NCBI RefSeq assembly: GCF_001602095.1
Contig: NZ_CP014991.1
Span: 186,001-250,000 of the forward strand
Length of the DNA stretch: 64,000 nucleotides
Direction: 5' to 3'
DNA from: Helicobacter himalayensis
Lineage (GTDB): Bacteria > Campylobacterota > Campylobacteria > Campylobacterales > Helicobacteraceae
Shown in pieces: positions 1 through 8,364 of this stretch (positions are counted from its first letter, which is position 1; each line of letters opens with the position of its first letter). The notes beneath the pieces were generated by a model. It was not told the DNA's origin. It searched no databases and worked only from the letters and a program-made list of their open reading frames with translations. Both the position numbers and the translations under genes were made by a program.

Positions 1-1
1 A

Positions 2-646
2 CAATATGAGCCAAAGCCCGGGGAAATCGCACTCGCGCACAATGGAATCTTATTTTTTGATGAGTTGCCACATTTTAAACGCGATATTTTAGAATCCTTG
101 CGCGAGCCACTGGAAAACAATAAAATGACAATTTCGCGCGTGCATTCAAAGCTGGAATATGACACTTCTTTTCAATTTATCGGCGCGCAGAATCCCTGTC
201 CTTGTGGGAATCTGCTAAGTACGACGAAAGAGTGTCGCTGCCAAGATAAAGAAATAGCTGCGTATAAAAACCGCCTAAGCGAGCCATTTTTAGACAGAAT
301 AGATTTATTTGTGCAGATGAATGAGAGCGAGGAAGGTATGACAGCCACGCAAGGGCTGGATTCCCAAAGTATGCAAAAAAGTGTTTTTGAGGCTTTTATT
401 TTTGCAAGGCAAACGCGCGGACAGAAAGTTTTTAATGCAAAATTGAGCGAAAAAGAAATTGAGGAATTTTGCATCCTTAACGCAGATGCGCAAACTCTGC
501 TTTCACAAGCAAGTGAGCGATTTAATCTTTCAATGCGCTCGCTAAATAAAATAAAAAAAATCGCGCGCACCATTGCGGACTTAGCCAAAAGCCCACAAAT
601 CCACAAAGAGCATATTTTAGAAGCACTTTCATTCCGCAGAATCTAA
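2..646 (+). CDS. comM: ComM/YifB-family Mg-chelatase-like AAA+ ATPase, 3' part only
   Basis: This is the C-terminal 214 residues of a ComM (YifB) protein; the gene enters from the left edge and the reading frame is open from base 2. The Walker B/DEL region (GILFFDELPHF) is at the start, followed by the family's NPCPCG stretch and the C-terminal Mg_chelatase_C helices. ComM is a hexameric helicase that extends branch migration during natural transformation, which suits a naturally competent genus. The Walker A and Lon-like N-terminal domains lie outside the window. The gene is convergent with lptA; a 147-base gap separates them and I see no clear terminator there. Confidence 0.9.
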   Translation, partial: QYEPKPGEIALAHNGILFFDELPHFKRDILESLREPLENNKMTISRVHSKLEYDTSFQFIGAQNPCPCGNLLSTTKECRCQDKEIAAYKNRLSEPFLDRIDLFVQMNESEEGMTATQGLDSQSMQKSVFEAFIFARQTRGQKVFNAKLSEKEIEEFCILNADAQTLLSQASERFNLSMRSLNKIKKIARTIADLAKSPQIHKEHILEALSFRRI

Positions 647-793
647 GAATAAGAAAGCAAAGACTTGTGCGCGCAAAAGCGATATAAAAATAGATTATCA
701 CGCTTTTATACGCTTGCAACATTCCATAAAGATTTTAAATTCACAAAAGCGCGTTGAAAATCTTACAGGCTTGATAGCCAAAAAAAAGTAATA

Positions 794-1276
794 TTATTTT
801 TTCTCGTTATCATCATTGAGCTCAAAAATAAGTGTGGTTGGCTTGTCTTTCGCACCTTCAGAGTAGGCTTGCCCTTTTTTGTTATTAAGCGTGATAAATT
901 CGCCTGTTATGGTATTTGGGCTGCCAATTTCTTGAATCTTAGCATTTTCATAGAGGCGATATTCATCGTTTATCGTGTCATAGATGACTTTTTGTGCGCT
1001 ACCATTGATTTTCCTGCCATCTTGTGTTTCGACATAAAACTTCACTTTGCCTGTGGCGGTGTATTCTAGCGGTTTGCGATTTTTGTCAGTGGAGACAATC
1101 ACCACATCTGCCCAAAGTTTATCAGCACCCTTTTTGATAAAAACTTCGCCCTTAAGCTCCGTGCGCCCAGCCCTATCATCGCTACTAAAAGTCTTTGCCT
1201 GCACTTCAAGCTTATCCGCGCCAAACGTGCACAAAGCGCAGATTCCAAATATTACCAAATATCTTATTTTGCTCAT
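794..1276 (-). CDS. lptA: LptA-like periplasmic LPS-transport protein
   Basis: A 160-residue secreted protein: N-terminal signal peptide of about 19 residues (hydrophobic LVIFGICALCTFG) followed by one OstA/LptA-type beta domain (ADKLEVQAKTF, a GEVFIKKG strand, then YTATGKVKFYV). LptA bridges LPS from the inner-membrane LptBFGC complex to LptDE. It is the last gene of a tatD-mltD-lptA operon; the mltD stop overlaps its Shine-Dalgarno (AGGAG, 6 nt before ATG). All three products act in or face the envelope except TatD. Assignment rests on the family pattern, length and position; other short OstA-like proteins are the only real alternative. Confidence 0.8.
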   Translation of the reverse strand: MSKIRYLVIFGICALCTFGADKLEVQAKTFSSDDRAGRTELKGEVFIKKGADKLWADVVIVSTDKNRKPLEYTATGKVKFYVETQDGRKINGSAQKVIYDTINDEYRLYENAKIQEIGSPNTITGEFITLNNKKGQAYSEGAKDKPTTLIFELNDDNEKK

Positions 1277-1285
1277 TTTGCGCTC

Positions 1286-2377
1286 CTAGGTTTTAAGGAT
1301 AGGGATTACGAGTTTTTGGTTGATTGAAAGAAATGAGTTTTTTAGCCCATTGACACGTTTGAGCTCATTAATCGTTGTTTTGTATTGACGCGATATGGAA
1401 GTGAGCGTCTCACCCTTTTGCACCTTGTGAAGGATAAAAGCGGAATTTGGCTTGTAATTTGTGTCAAAATTTTGCCTAAAAAGCGAAAGCTTTTCATAAG
1501 GAATATAAACATTATATTCCTTATCCGCAGGTCCGGGCGGGAGGAAAGCATATTTAAAGTGCATATTATATTTTCTTAGCTCATTCAGACTTAGCCCAAT
1601 GCTACTTGCCACAAGTCCCAAAGGCAGCCCGCTTTTAAGCTTCAAGGTCGCTAGCGTATCAGTCGCACCGCGATTAAGCAAATATTCTAAATTGTTATTT
1701 TTCAAAAAATCCGCATCGTTAAATACAAGGCTCATCGCCACAATCTTGCGGATATAATTACGTGTCTCCGGCGGAAGATATTGCTTTTCTTCATCTAAAA
1801 GCGTGTTTAGGTTTGTATCACCATCTGCTTGCTCTATGGCTTTTAGCAAACGCCCATAACCGCAATTATACGCCATCACCGCGAGATACCATTGCTGCCC
1901 CATCTGTTCGTATAAAAATTTCAAATACTCTAACGCCGCGCGCGTAGATTTTATTAAATCTTTGCGCTCATCAATGTAGTCGTTTATTTCAAGTCCAAGA
2001 GATTTTGCAGTGTTTGGCATAAACTGCCAAATCCCACTTGCGCGCTTTGAGCTTTGTGCGTTTATGATAAATTCAGATTCCACCATCGCCACAAATAAAA
2101 ATTCCTGTGGCAAGCCCTCTTTGGCTATCATATTTCGGATAATGGGGATAAAGGTATAGCTATTTTCAAAACGTTTCAAAAAATACTGCGCGCTAGATTC
2201 AATTGCAACGCGTTGTTCATCTTGTTCGCCTAAAAAATCAAGCTCTAAATCAAAAGATTGCAAAATCTTTGGCGCCATAACATCAGAGCTTGCCACAAAG
2301 GAATAATATTCGCTCGCATATGTGTTTGTAAAAAATATACTAGTAAGCAAGGCAAAGAATCTGTAAAGTTTTTTCAT
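1286..2377 (-). CDS. mltD: Membrane-bound lytic murein transglycosylase D (SLT + LysM)
   Basis: 363 residues: signal peptide (1-21), a family 1 SLT domain at about 80-210, and a C-terminal LysM motif (HKVQKGETLTSIS, about 318-362). The catalytic Glu is in AMVESEF; the GIWQFMPNTAK and AVMAYNCGYGR blocks of the SLT fold are intact. The enzyme cleaves peptidoglycan glycan strands to 1,6-anhydro-muropeptides, and LysM anchors it to the wall. The start codon overlaps the tatD stop by 4 bases, so translation is probably coupled. H. pylori HP1572-HP1573 has the same pair. There is one LysM copy where many MltD proteins carry two or more. Confidence 0.92.
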   Translation of the reverse strand: MKKLYRFFALLTSIFFTNTYASEYYSFVASSDVMAPKILQSFDLELDFLGEQDEQRVAIESSAQYFLKRFENSYTFIPIIRNMIAKEGLPQEFLFVAMVESEFIINAQSSKRASGIWQFMPNTAKSLGLEINDYIDERKDLIKSTRAALEYLKFLYEQMGQQWYLAVMAYNCGYGRLLKAIEQADGDTNLNTLLDEEKQYLPPETRNYIRKIVAMSLVFNDADFLKNNNLEYLLNRGATDTLATLKLKSGLPLGLVASSIGLSLNELRKYNMHFKYAFLPPGPADKEYNVYIPYEKLSLFRQNFDTNYKPNSAFILHKVQKGETLTSISRQYKTTINELKRVNGLKNSFLSINQKLVIPILKT

Positions 2378-3237
2378 AGCGCATTTGCCAAATTTGGGGT
2401 GGATTCTCTAAATGTTTTAGAATCTTGTGTGCAATTTTGAGAATCCGCAAGCGGTTGCAATTTCCCAAAAAGCGCGTAGGTATTTTGCAAAACTTGAGCT
2501 TGCAAAGAATCTAGAGGCATTTGAAGGATTTCAGAGACTTTTTGCGCGATTAAAGGAATGTAAGAAGGCTCATTGCGCGTGCCACGGAATGGGTGAGGCG
2601 TGAGATAAGGCGCATCAGTTTCAAAGAGGATTCTATTTTTTGGGATAAGTGGAAGCACCTCAATAAGCCTGCGTGCGTTTTTAAAAGTGCTAACTCCGCC
2701 AATGCCATAGTAAAAATTTTCACTTAAATTTAGCAAAATTCTATCCGCATTAAAGCAGTGCAAAACACCCCTCAAACCTTTCTCTACATAAGGTTTGAGA
2801 ATCTCAAATGCATCATTTGTTGCTTCCCTAATATGCACGATTAAGGGGAGTTTTAGTTCCATTGCTAGTTCAATTTGCGCGATAAAAGCCTCTTTTTGGC
2901 ACGTTTTAAAAGCTGGAATTTCCTCGCTATTTTCAGGCAAGCGGTAATAATCAAGCCCACATTCGCCAATCGCCACGCATTTTGGGTGCTGCGCGCTTAA
3001 ACGCGACAATTCTTTATCAAAATATTCTAACTCATAGGGGTGCGCACCTGCGGCAAAATAGATATTTTCATACTTACTAACAATTTCTTGCGCGCGACAA
3101 AGAGTTCGCATATCAGCCGCTGGGATAATGATTTGCTTGATATTATTTTCGTACGCAGATTCTATAATCTTGTCTAAATCCTGCGCAAAATCGCTAGAAT
3201 CTAGATGGCAGTGCGTGTCTATCATAAAGTTTTGCAT
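2374..3237 (-). CDS. tatD: TatD-family metal-dependent DNase
   Basis: 287 residues with the complete TatD metal-site set: DTHCHLD (residues 7-13), IGECGLDYY, IVHIREA, VLHCFNA and ETDAPYL. TatD proteins are cytosolic amidohydrolase-fold 3'-5' exonucleases linked to DNA repair. The last about 30 residues (after ALFGKLQPLA) are low-complexity and beyond the usual domain. First gene of the tatD-mltD-lptA operon, divergent from ribE with an 83-base intergenic region. Confidence 0.93.
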   Translation of the reverse strand: MQNFMIDTHCHLDSSDFAQDLDKIIESAYENNIKQIIIPAADMRTLCRAQEIVSKYENIYFAAGAHPYELEYFDKELSRLSAQHPKCVAIGECGLDYYRLPENSEEIPAFKTCQKEAFIAQIELAMELKLPLIVHIREATNDAFEILKPYVEKGLRGVLHCFNADRILLNLSENFYYGIGGVSTFKNARRLIEVLPLIPKNRILFETDAPYLTPHPFRGTRNEPSYIPLIAQKVSEILQMPLDSLQAQVLQNTYALFGKLQPLADSQNCTQDSKTFRESTPNLANAL

Positions 3238-3320
3238 AAAATTGCCTTTAGAAATCTATAAAAAGTTTTGTTAAAATTGTAGCATTAATGTATAAATTTG
3301 TTTTAAAAAAGGCTTGTTGG

Positions 3321-3983
3321 GTGTTTAGCGGGTTGGTGAGAGAGATTGGCAAGGTGGTAGGTTTGCGCGGGAATACTTTGCAAATAGAATGCGCGCATAA
3401 AGCGCAAGTTGGGGATTCTATCGCGGTAAATGGCACGTGTTTGACAGCCATAAGTGTGGATTCTAGGGGATTTAGCGCGGAGTTAAGTGATGAAAGCAAG
3501 CAATGCGTGGCGCTAGAAAATTTTAGCGCAGGAAACAAAGTGCATATTGAGCCGGCACTGCGCGCGGATTCTTGTCTTGATGGACATATCGTGCAGGGTC
3601 ATATTGATGCGATTGGTAAAATCACGCATATTTCGCATAAAGGCGCGCAGAGCGAGTTTATCTTGCAGTTAGATTCTGTTCCTTTGCGCTATATCCTCCC
3701 CAAAGGCTCGGTATGTGTAGATGGCATAAGTCTCACAAGTGGTAAGAAAAGCGCGAGTGGCTTTGAGCTTGTTATTATCCCACACACGCTAAAAAACACG
3801 CTTTTTGGGGAATATAAAATTGGGCGCAGGGTGAATATCGAAACGGATATGTTTGTGCGTAATGCTTTTAGTGCGGTCGAGTATTTTTTGCAGACAAAAG
3901 ATTTGACGCAGGGCGTAGATTCTGTAAATTTATCCAAAAATCTATCTTGGTCGCAAATTGATTTTATGCAGATGCGATTTTGA
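3321..3983 (+). CDS. ribE: Riboflavin synthase alpha chain
   Basis: Two lumazine-binding repeats (about 1-95 and 96-195) in 220 residues. It makes riboflavin by dismutation of two 6,7-dimethyl-8-ribityllumazine molecules. Family landmarks: N-terminal xFSGLV, AVNGTCLT in repeat 1, GHIVQGHID at the junction, and VDGISLT in repeat 2. The frame is open further upstream, but a GTG at 3321 gives the canonical V/M-FSG start and has AAGG 8 nt upstream, so I use it. H. pylori HP1573-HP1575 has the same tatD/ribE/flhX order. The last about 25 residues are not part of the conserved fold. Confidence 0.93.
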   Translation: MFSGLVREIGKVVGLRGNTLQIECAHKAQVGDSIAVNGTCLTAISVDSRGFSAELSDESKQCVALENFSAGNKVHIEPALRADSCLDGHIVQGHIDAIGKITHISHKGAQSEFILQLDSVPLRYILPKGSVCVDGISLTSGKKSASGFELVIIPHTLKNTLFGEYKIGRRVNIETDMFVRNAFSAVEYFLQTKDLTQGVDSVNLSKNLSWSQIDFMQMRF

Positions 3984-4016
3984 AACTACGCAAGAGAATC
4001 TAAGAGAATCCACAAA

Positions 4017-4313
4017 ATGAAAGAATCTATAAAAAATATTTCAAAAGCTGCCGCACTCGCCTACAATGCGCAAGTAAAAACCCCACAAGCTCCAAGGGTT
4101 CTAGCAAGCGGGAAGGGTGAAATCGCACAGCAAATTATAAATAAGGCAAAGGAGTTTAACGTGCCACTTTTTAGCAATCAATTGCTTGTGGATTCTCTGC
4201 TTGCGCTACCTTTGGATTCTGAAATCCCACCAGAGCTTTATAAAAGCGTGGCACAGGTGCTTGTGTGGATTATGGATACTGAGCAAAAAGCGCAACTTAG
4301 CAAACAGACTTAA
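4017..4313 (+). CDS. flhX: FlhX, stand-alone FlhB C-terminal-like protein
   Basis: 98 residues matching only the cytoplasmic C-terminal piece of the flagellar export switch FlhB: AAALAYNAQ, VLASGKGEIAQQI, a VPLFSN-like turn, and EIPPELYKSVAQVL. There are no membrane helices and no NPTH autocleavage motif, so it resembles the post-cleavage FlhB-CC fragment as a separate gene. H. pylori HP1575 is the known counterpart at the same place after ribE, where it can partly replace FlhB-CC. Starts 33 nt after ribE; a weak purine-rich site precedes ATG. Confidence 0.85.
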   Translation: MKESIKNISKAAALAYNAQVKTPQAPRVLASGKGEIAQQIINKAKEFNVPLFSNQLLVDSLLALPLDSEIPPELYKSVAQVLVWIMDTEQKAQLSKQT

Positions 4314-4328
4314 GCTAAAGGATTTTTT

Positions 4329-4970
4329 ATGTTATTGCAAGCAAGGGCATTAACACACCGCTTCGAGCGTGTGTTGTATGAGGATTTGAATCTCACCTTA
4401 GCGCGCGGAGAATCTGTGGCGATTGTAGGTGTGAGTGGTAGTGGAAAAAGCACGATTTTAAACAACCTTTCAACTATGCTAAAGCCAAGTAGCGGGGAAG
4501 TTGATATTTTAGATTCTAAAGACATTTACTCTTTGAACCAAAATGTGCTTCTTAATTTGCGCCGTCATAAAATTGGCATTATTTTTCAAGCGCATTATCT
4601 TTTTCGCGGATTTAGTGTGAAAGAAAACCTACAAATTGCCACGATTTTAAGCAAACAAGAGCTTGATTTAGCGCTTTTAGAACGTTTTAATATCGCCCAA
4701 ACGCTCAACCAAAATATAGGCGAGCTAAGTGGCGGACAGCAACAACGCTTATCAATTGCAAGAATCCTCACCAAAAAGCCACAAATTATTTTCGCTGATG
4801 AGCCTACGGGAAATCTGGATTCTCAAACAGCGCGCAATGTGATGGAGTGCGTGCTTGAATATGTGAGTTCCGCGCGTGCAGGGCTTATCATTGCCACGCA
4901 CGATATGCAAATCGCGCAAATGTGCGATAGAATCTTGCAACTACACGAGGGCAAACTAACTACTATTTAA
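4329..4970 (+). CDS. ABC transporter ATP-binding protein, LolD/MacB-like
   Basis: A 213-residue ATPase: Walker A GVSGSGKST (about 35-43), Q-loop FQAHYLF, signature LSGGQQQR, Walker B IIFADEPTGNLDS and H-loop THD. The DEPTGNLDS block is typical of the LolD/MacB/FtsE group. No permease gene is adjacent, so the transported substrate (lipoproteins if LolD) is an inference. AAGGA lies 6 nt before ATG and the gene follows flhX by 15 nt. No other gene follows in the operon before the torC promoter region. Confidence 0.75.
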   Translation: MLLQARALTHRFERVLYEDLNLTLARGESVAIVGVSGSGKSTILNNLSTMLKPSSGEVDILDSKDIYSLNQNVLLNLRRHKIGIIFQAHYLFRGFSVKENLQIATILSKQELDLALLERFNIAQTLNQNIGELSGGQQQRLSIARILTKKPQIIFADEPTGNLDSQTARNVMECVLEYVSSARAGLIIATHDMQIAQMCDRILQLHEGKLTTI

Positions 4971-5040
4971 GGAGAAACTAAGCCCTAGATAATCAATCTA
5001 ACAATGCGATATAGATTTAACAAAAATATTCCACTAAAAA

Positions 5041-5055
5041 TTGATTTTAAATCAA
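5041..5055. promoter_or_regulatory. Palindrome upstream of the torCA promoter
   Basis: TTGATTTTAAATCAA is a near-perfect 15-bp dyad about 45 bp upstream of a -10-like TATAGAAT (5100-5107) that precedes torC. Its place fits an activator or repressor site for anaerobic or oxidant-dependent control, but no protein is assigned to it. Confidence 0.35.
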
Positions 5056-5142
5056 AGCTTTATATATTTTTAAATATCTTGCAATGATATTCAATATTAG
5101 TATAGAATTACAAATTATTTCATAAAATAAGGAGGTTTTGGA

Positions 5143-5718
5143 ATGAAAATTTTCATTGTTTGTTTATTTTTTGCAACAGGTTTATTTGCAAAAAATATAG
5201 GCTTTAGCGATGAGGTTTTATCGTTATTTTTGGGTAAAGATGATAGTAAAGTTGCAGGAAGATTGCTTCCTACAAATGCCTTTTCTGTCTTAGAGAGTGA
5301 TGGAACAAGAGTAAAGATTAAAGTGGATGGATTTGTTAATCCAAAAGCACCTTATGTGCTGTACTTTAATGATAGCCAAAGAATCATTGTAGCAGCCTTT
5401 AGTAAAAACACTCAACTAGATTTTACGCAAAGAGTTGCTGGTAAAAATGGCAAATGGGATAAAGTTAGCATTGAGGTTTGGACAGACAAAAAAGAATTTG
5501 CAAAAAATAATAAAGAAATGCTTGCAAGGGCAAAGACATTGTATGCAGAAAATTGCGGAATCTGCCATACTGCACACAAAACACAAGAATTCACAGCAAA
5601 TCAATGGCCAAGCACTTTTAGGTCTATGGTGGATAGAACGGGAATTGACAAAAAGGATAGATGGCTAGTCATTGAATATTTACAAAAAAATGCAAAAGAC
5701 TTTAAGGAGACAAAATGA
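5143..5718 (+). CDS. TorC-like periplasmic monohaem c-type cytochrome
   Basis: 191 residues: signal peptide (1-16, ending LFA), an about 100-residue N-terminal region of beta-strand character, and a C-terminal haem c motif C138-G-I-C141-H142. It probably passes electrons to the molybdoenzyme encoded next (stop and start overlap as ATGA). Campylobacter jejuni has an equivalent pair, Cj0265c-Cj0264c, which supports TMAO/DMSO respiration. A strong Shine-Dalgarno AAGGAGG lies 7 nt before ATG. Base use is unlike most of the window: GCGC and GATTCT, very frequent elsewhere, are almost missing, and AGA is preferred for Arg. Confidence 0.85.
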   Translation: MKIFIVCLFFATGLFAKNIGFSDEVLSLFLGKDDSKVAGRLLPTNAFSVLESDGTRVKIKVDGFVNPKAPYVLYFNDSQRIIVAAFSKNTQLDFTQRVAGKNGKWDKVSIEVWTDKKEFAKNNKEMLARAKTLYAENCGICHTAHKTQEFTANQWPSTFRSMVDRTGIDKKDRWLVIEYLQKNAKDFKETK

Positions 5719-8234
5719 GTGTAGATAGAAGAAAGTTTTTAAAAATTGGTGCTGGACTTAGTGCATTGCCTTTAATGCCAAGTTTTGTGAGTGCAAAAAA
5801 CCCACAAGCAACATCTATCAAACCCGGACTCGTTAAAAATGGTAAAGTTATCACAGCAACGCACTGGGGTATTTTAAATCTAAGTATCAAAGATGGTAAA
5901 GTTGTAAAATCTGAACCTTATGAAAAAATTACAAAAATGGATAATCCACTTCAGCACTATACAGCGGATATGATTTATAAATCAAGAGTTAAATATCCTT
6001 ATGTAAGAAAAAGCTACTTAGAAAATCCGGATAATCCCAAAAGAGAACTTAGAGGCAAAGAGGAGTTTGTGCGTGTAAGCTACGAAGAAGCAATTAAATT
6101 AATCGCAAGAGAGCTTAAAAAGACACGTGATACAAAAGGGGCAAGCGCAATTTTTGGCGGAAGTTATGGTTGGAAATCAAGTGGAAATATGCAAAACTCT
6201 CGTATTTTGCTCCATAGATTCTTAAATGTTACAGGTGGTTTTGTTGGTGTTACAGGAGACTATTCTACAGGTGCTTCGCAAGTTATTATGCCTTATGTTG
6301 TTGGAAGCATTGAGGTTTATGAGCAACAAACTTCTTGGGAGAATATTTTAAGCGATTCTAAAGTTGTTGTAATTTGGGGAGCTAATCCGCTTGCTACATT
6401 AAGAATCTCTTGGACTGCCACAGAACAAGAGGGTTTAGCTTATTTTGAAAAACTAAAAGAGAGTAAAATTAAAGTCATCTGCATAGACCCTGTGCGCACA
6501 GAAACTTGTAAATTCCTTGATGCTGAGTGGGTTGCTCCTCGTCCAAATACAGATGTGGCTTTAATGCTTGGAATGGCACATCATCTTATTTCTGTCAATA
6601 AAGTGAATTATGAGTTCTTAGAAAACTACACAACAGGTTTCAATGAGTTTAAAGCATATTTAGATGGAAAAGAAGACGGAGTTGTAAAAAATGTAAAATG
6701 GGCAAGTGAGATTTGTGGTATTAAAGAAAGAAAAATCAAGCAACTCGCAGAGCTTTTTTATGATAATCCAACAATGCTAATGAGTGGTTGGGGAATGCAA
6801 AGGGCTCACCATGGAGAGCAACCCCACTGGATGCTAGTAACACTAGCTTCAATGTTAGGACAAATTGGAACAAAAGGTGGTGGTTTTGGACTAAGCTATC
6901 ATTATAGTAATGGCGGTGTTCCTACTTGCAAAGGAGGCGTAATTGGAGGTATAACAGCAGGACCTGTTGGAATTTGGAAAAATGGCAAATTTCAAGGATT
7001 ACCAAAAGATAATTCCACACAAAGCGGTGCTGAATGGCTTCAAAATGCAGCAACCTATTCTTTTCCATTAGCTAGAATTGCTGATGCCCTTTTAAATCCG
7101 GGCAAAAAAATTCAACACAATGGTCAAGAAATCACTTACCCTGATATTGACTTTATTTATTGGGTTGGAGGAAATCCTTTAGTGCATCATCAAGATACAA
7201 ACACAAATGTTAAAGCTTGGAGAAAACCACGCACGGTGGTGGTTAATGAAATCTATTGGACACCAACAGCAAAAATGGCAGATATTGTTATGCCTGCGAC
7301 AAGCTCTTATGAGAGAGATGATATTACAATGGTTGGGGACTACTCTAATATGTTTATTTCACCGATGAAACAGGCTGTTTTACCAGTGGGAGAGAGTCGC
7401 GATGATTATGAAATATTCTCTGATTTATGTAGAGTTTATGGCAAAAATGTGTATAACGCATTCACTGAAAATGGCAAAAAAGCTAAAGATTTTATTAAAG
7501 AATATTACAATAGCGCACTTACACAAACACAAGCCTATGGGGCAGAGTTTGCAACACCTATGCCAAGCTTTGAAGAATTTTGGGCGAAGAATGAGCCTAT
7601 TAAATTTGCAGCAAATATTGAAAGTTTAGAGTGGGTTAGATTCAAAGATTTCATAGAAGACCCTATCTTAGAAGCTCTAGGAACAGAATCGGGACTGATT
7701 GAAATTTATTCTAAAACCATTGAGGCGTATAACTATGATGACTGCAAGGCGCATCCTACTTGGTTTGAGCCTGTTGAATGGCTAGGAAATGCGACAAAAG
7801 AAGCTCCATTCCACCTACTTACAAACCACCCAACAGATAGGTTGCACTCGCAAATGTGCCATACTAGCTTAAGAGAAACTTATGCTGTAAATGCTAGAGA
7901 GCCAATTTTAATCAACGCAAAAGATGCTAGAAAACTAGGCATTAAAAATGGCGATGTTGTGCGTGTGTTCAATAAAAGGGGAGAAGTTTTAGCAGGTGCA
8001 GTGGTTAGCAACGATATTATGCAAGGCGTAGTGAGGCTATGCGAAGGCGGATGGTATGACCCAAACGAAGAGGGAATGTGCAAATATGGTAGTGTAAATG
8101 TCCTAACTATTGATATTCCAACTTCTAAGCTAGCAAATGGAAATATTGCACATACAGGACTTGTTAATATTGAAAAATTCAAAGGTGAGCTTCCAAAGGT
8201 TACCGCTTTTTCTGCTCCAAAAGGTGCTGAGTAA
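5715..8234 (+). CDS. torA: Molybdopterin S/N-oxide reductase, TorA/BisC type (Tat-exported)
   Basis: 839 residues. N-terminal Tat signal (DRRKFLKIGAG, then hydrophobic LSALPLMPSFVSA). No 4Fe-4S cysteine motif at the N-terminus, as expected for the DMSO/TMAO reductase group, and a GDYSTGA block that supplies the serine ligand of molybdenum. MGD-binding blocks IWGANPL and WVGGNPL are present, with the C-terminal molydopterin-binding domain from about 700. It reduces TMAO, DMSO or related oxides in the periplasm as terminal acceptor, fed by the cytochrome before it. MobA (27989-28747) would supply the bis-MGD cofactor. Substrate cannot be fixed from sequence alone; methionine- or biotin-sulfoxide remains possible. 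Confidence 0.88.
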   Translation: MSVDRRKFLKIGAGLSALPLMPSFVSAKNPQATSIKPGLVKNGKVITATHWGILNLSIKDGKVVKSEPYEKITKMDNPLQHYTADMIYKSRVKYPYVRKSYLENPDNPKRELRGKEEFVRVSYEEAIKLIARELKKTRDTKGASAIFGGSYGWKSSGNMQNSRILLHRFLNVTGGFVGVTGDYSTGASQVIMPYVVGSIEVYEQQTSWENILSDSKVVVIWGANPLATLRISWTATEQEGLAYFEKLKESKIKVICIDPVRTETCKFLDAEWVAPRPNTDVALMLGMAHHLISVNKVNYEFLENYTTGFNEFKAYLDGKEDGVVKNVKWASEICGIKERKIKQLAELFYDNPTMLMSGWGMQRAHHGEQPHWMLVTLASMLGQIGTKGGGFGLSYHYSNGGVPTCKGGVIGGITAGPVGIWKNGKFQGLPKDNSTQSGAEWLQNAATYSFPLARIADALLNPGKKIQHNGQEITYPDIDFIYWVGGNPLVHHQDTNTNVKAWRKPRTVVVNEIYWTPTAKMADIVMPATSSYERDDITMVGDYSNMFISPMKQAVLPVGESRDDYEIFSDLCRVYGKNVYNAFTENGKKAKDFIKEYYNSALTQTQAYGAEFATPMPSFEEFWAKNEPIKFAANIESLEWVRFKDFIEDPILEALGTESGLIEIYSKTIEAYNYDDCKAHPTWFEPVEWLGNATKEAPFHLLTNHPTDRLHSQMCHTSLRETYAVNAREPILINAKDARKLGIKNGDVVRVFNKRGEVLAGAVVSNDIMQGVVRLCEGGWYDPNEEGMCKYGSVNVLTIDIPTSKLANGNIAHTGLVNIEKFKGELPKVTAFSAPKGAE

Positions 8235-8266
8235 GCCTTTTTCTCTCCTTTGGAGGGAAAGGTTAC
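8231..8266 (+). terminator. Strong hairpin after torA
   Basis: Nested complementary blocks GTAA / CCTTT / CTCTCC-TTT-GGAGGG / AAAGG / TTAC begin at the torA stop codon. The stem is about 15 bp with small bulges and one G-U pair. There is no U-run after it, so it may act as a terminator or as an mRNA 3' stabiliser. Confidence 0.6.
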
Positions 8267-8364
8267 AAACAAAGCTTTAAGCAATCTTTCTTTAATATTT
8301 TCTTTCGTTTTGATAAAATACATTTTAAAATAAAACACAAGCAATCAAATTTTAAGGAAAAATT

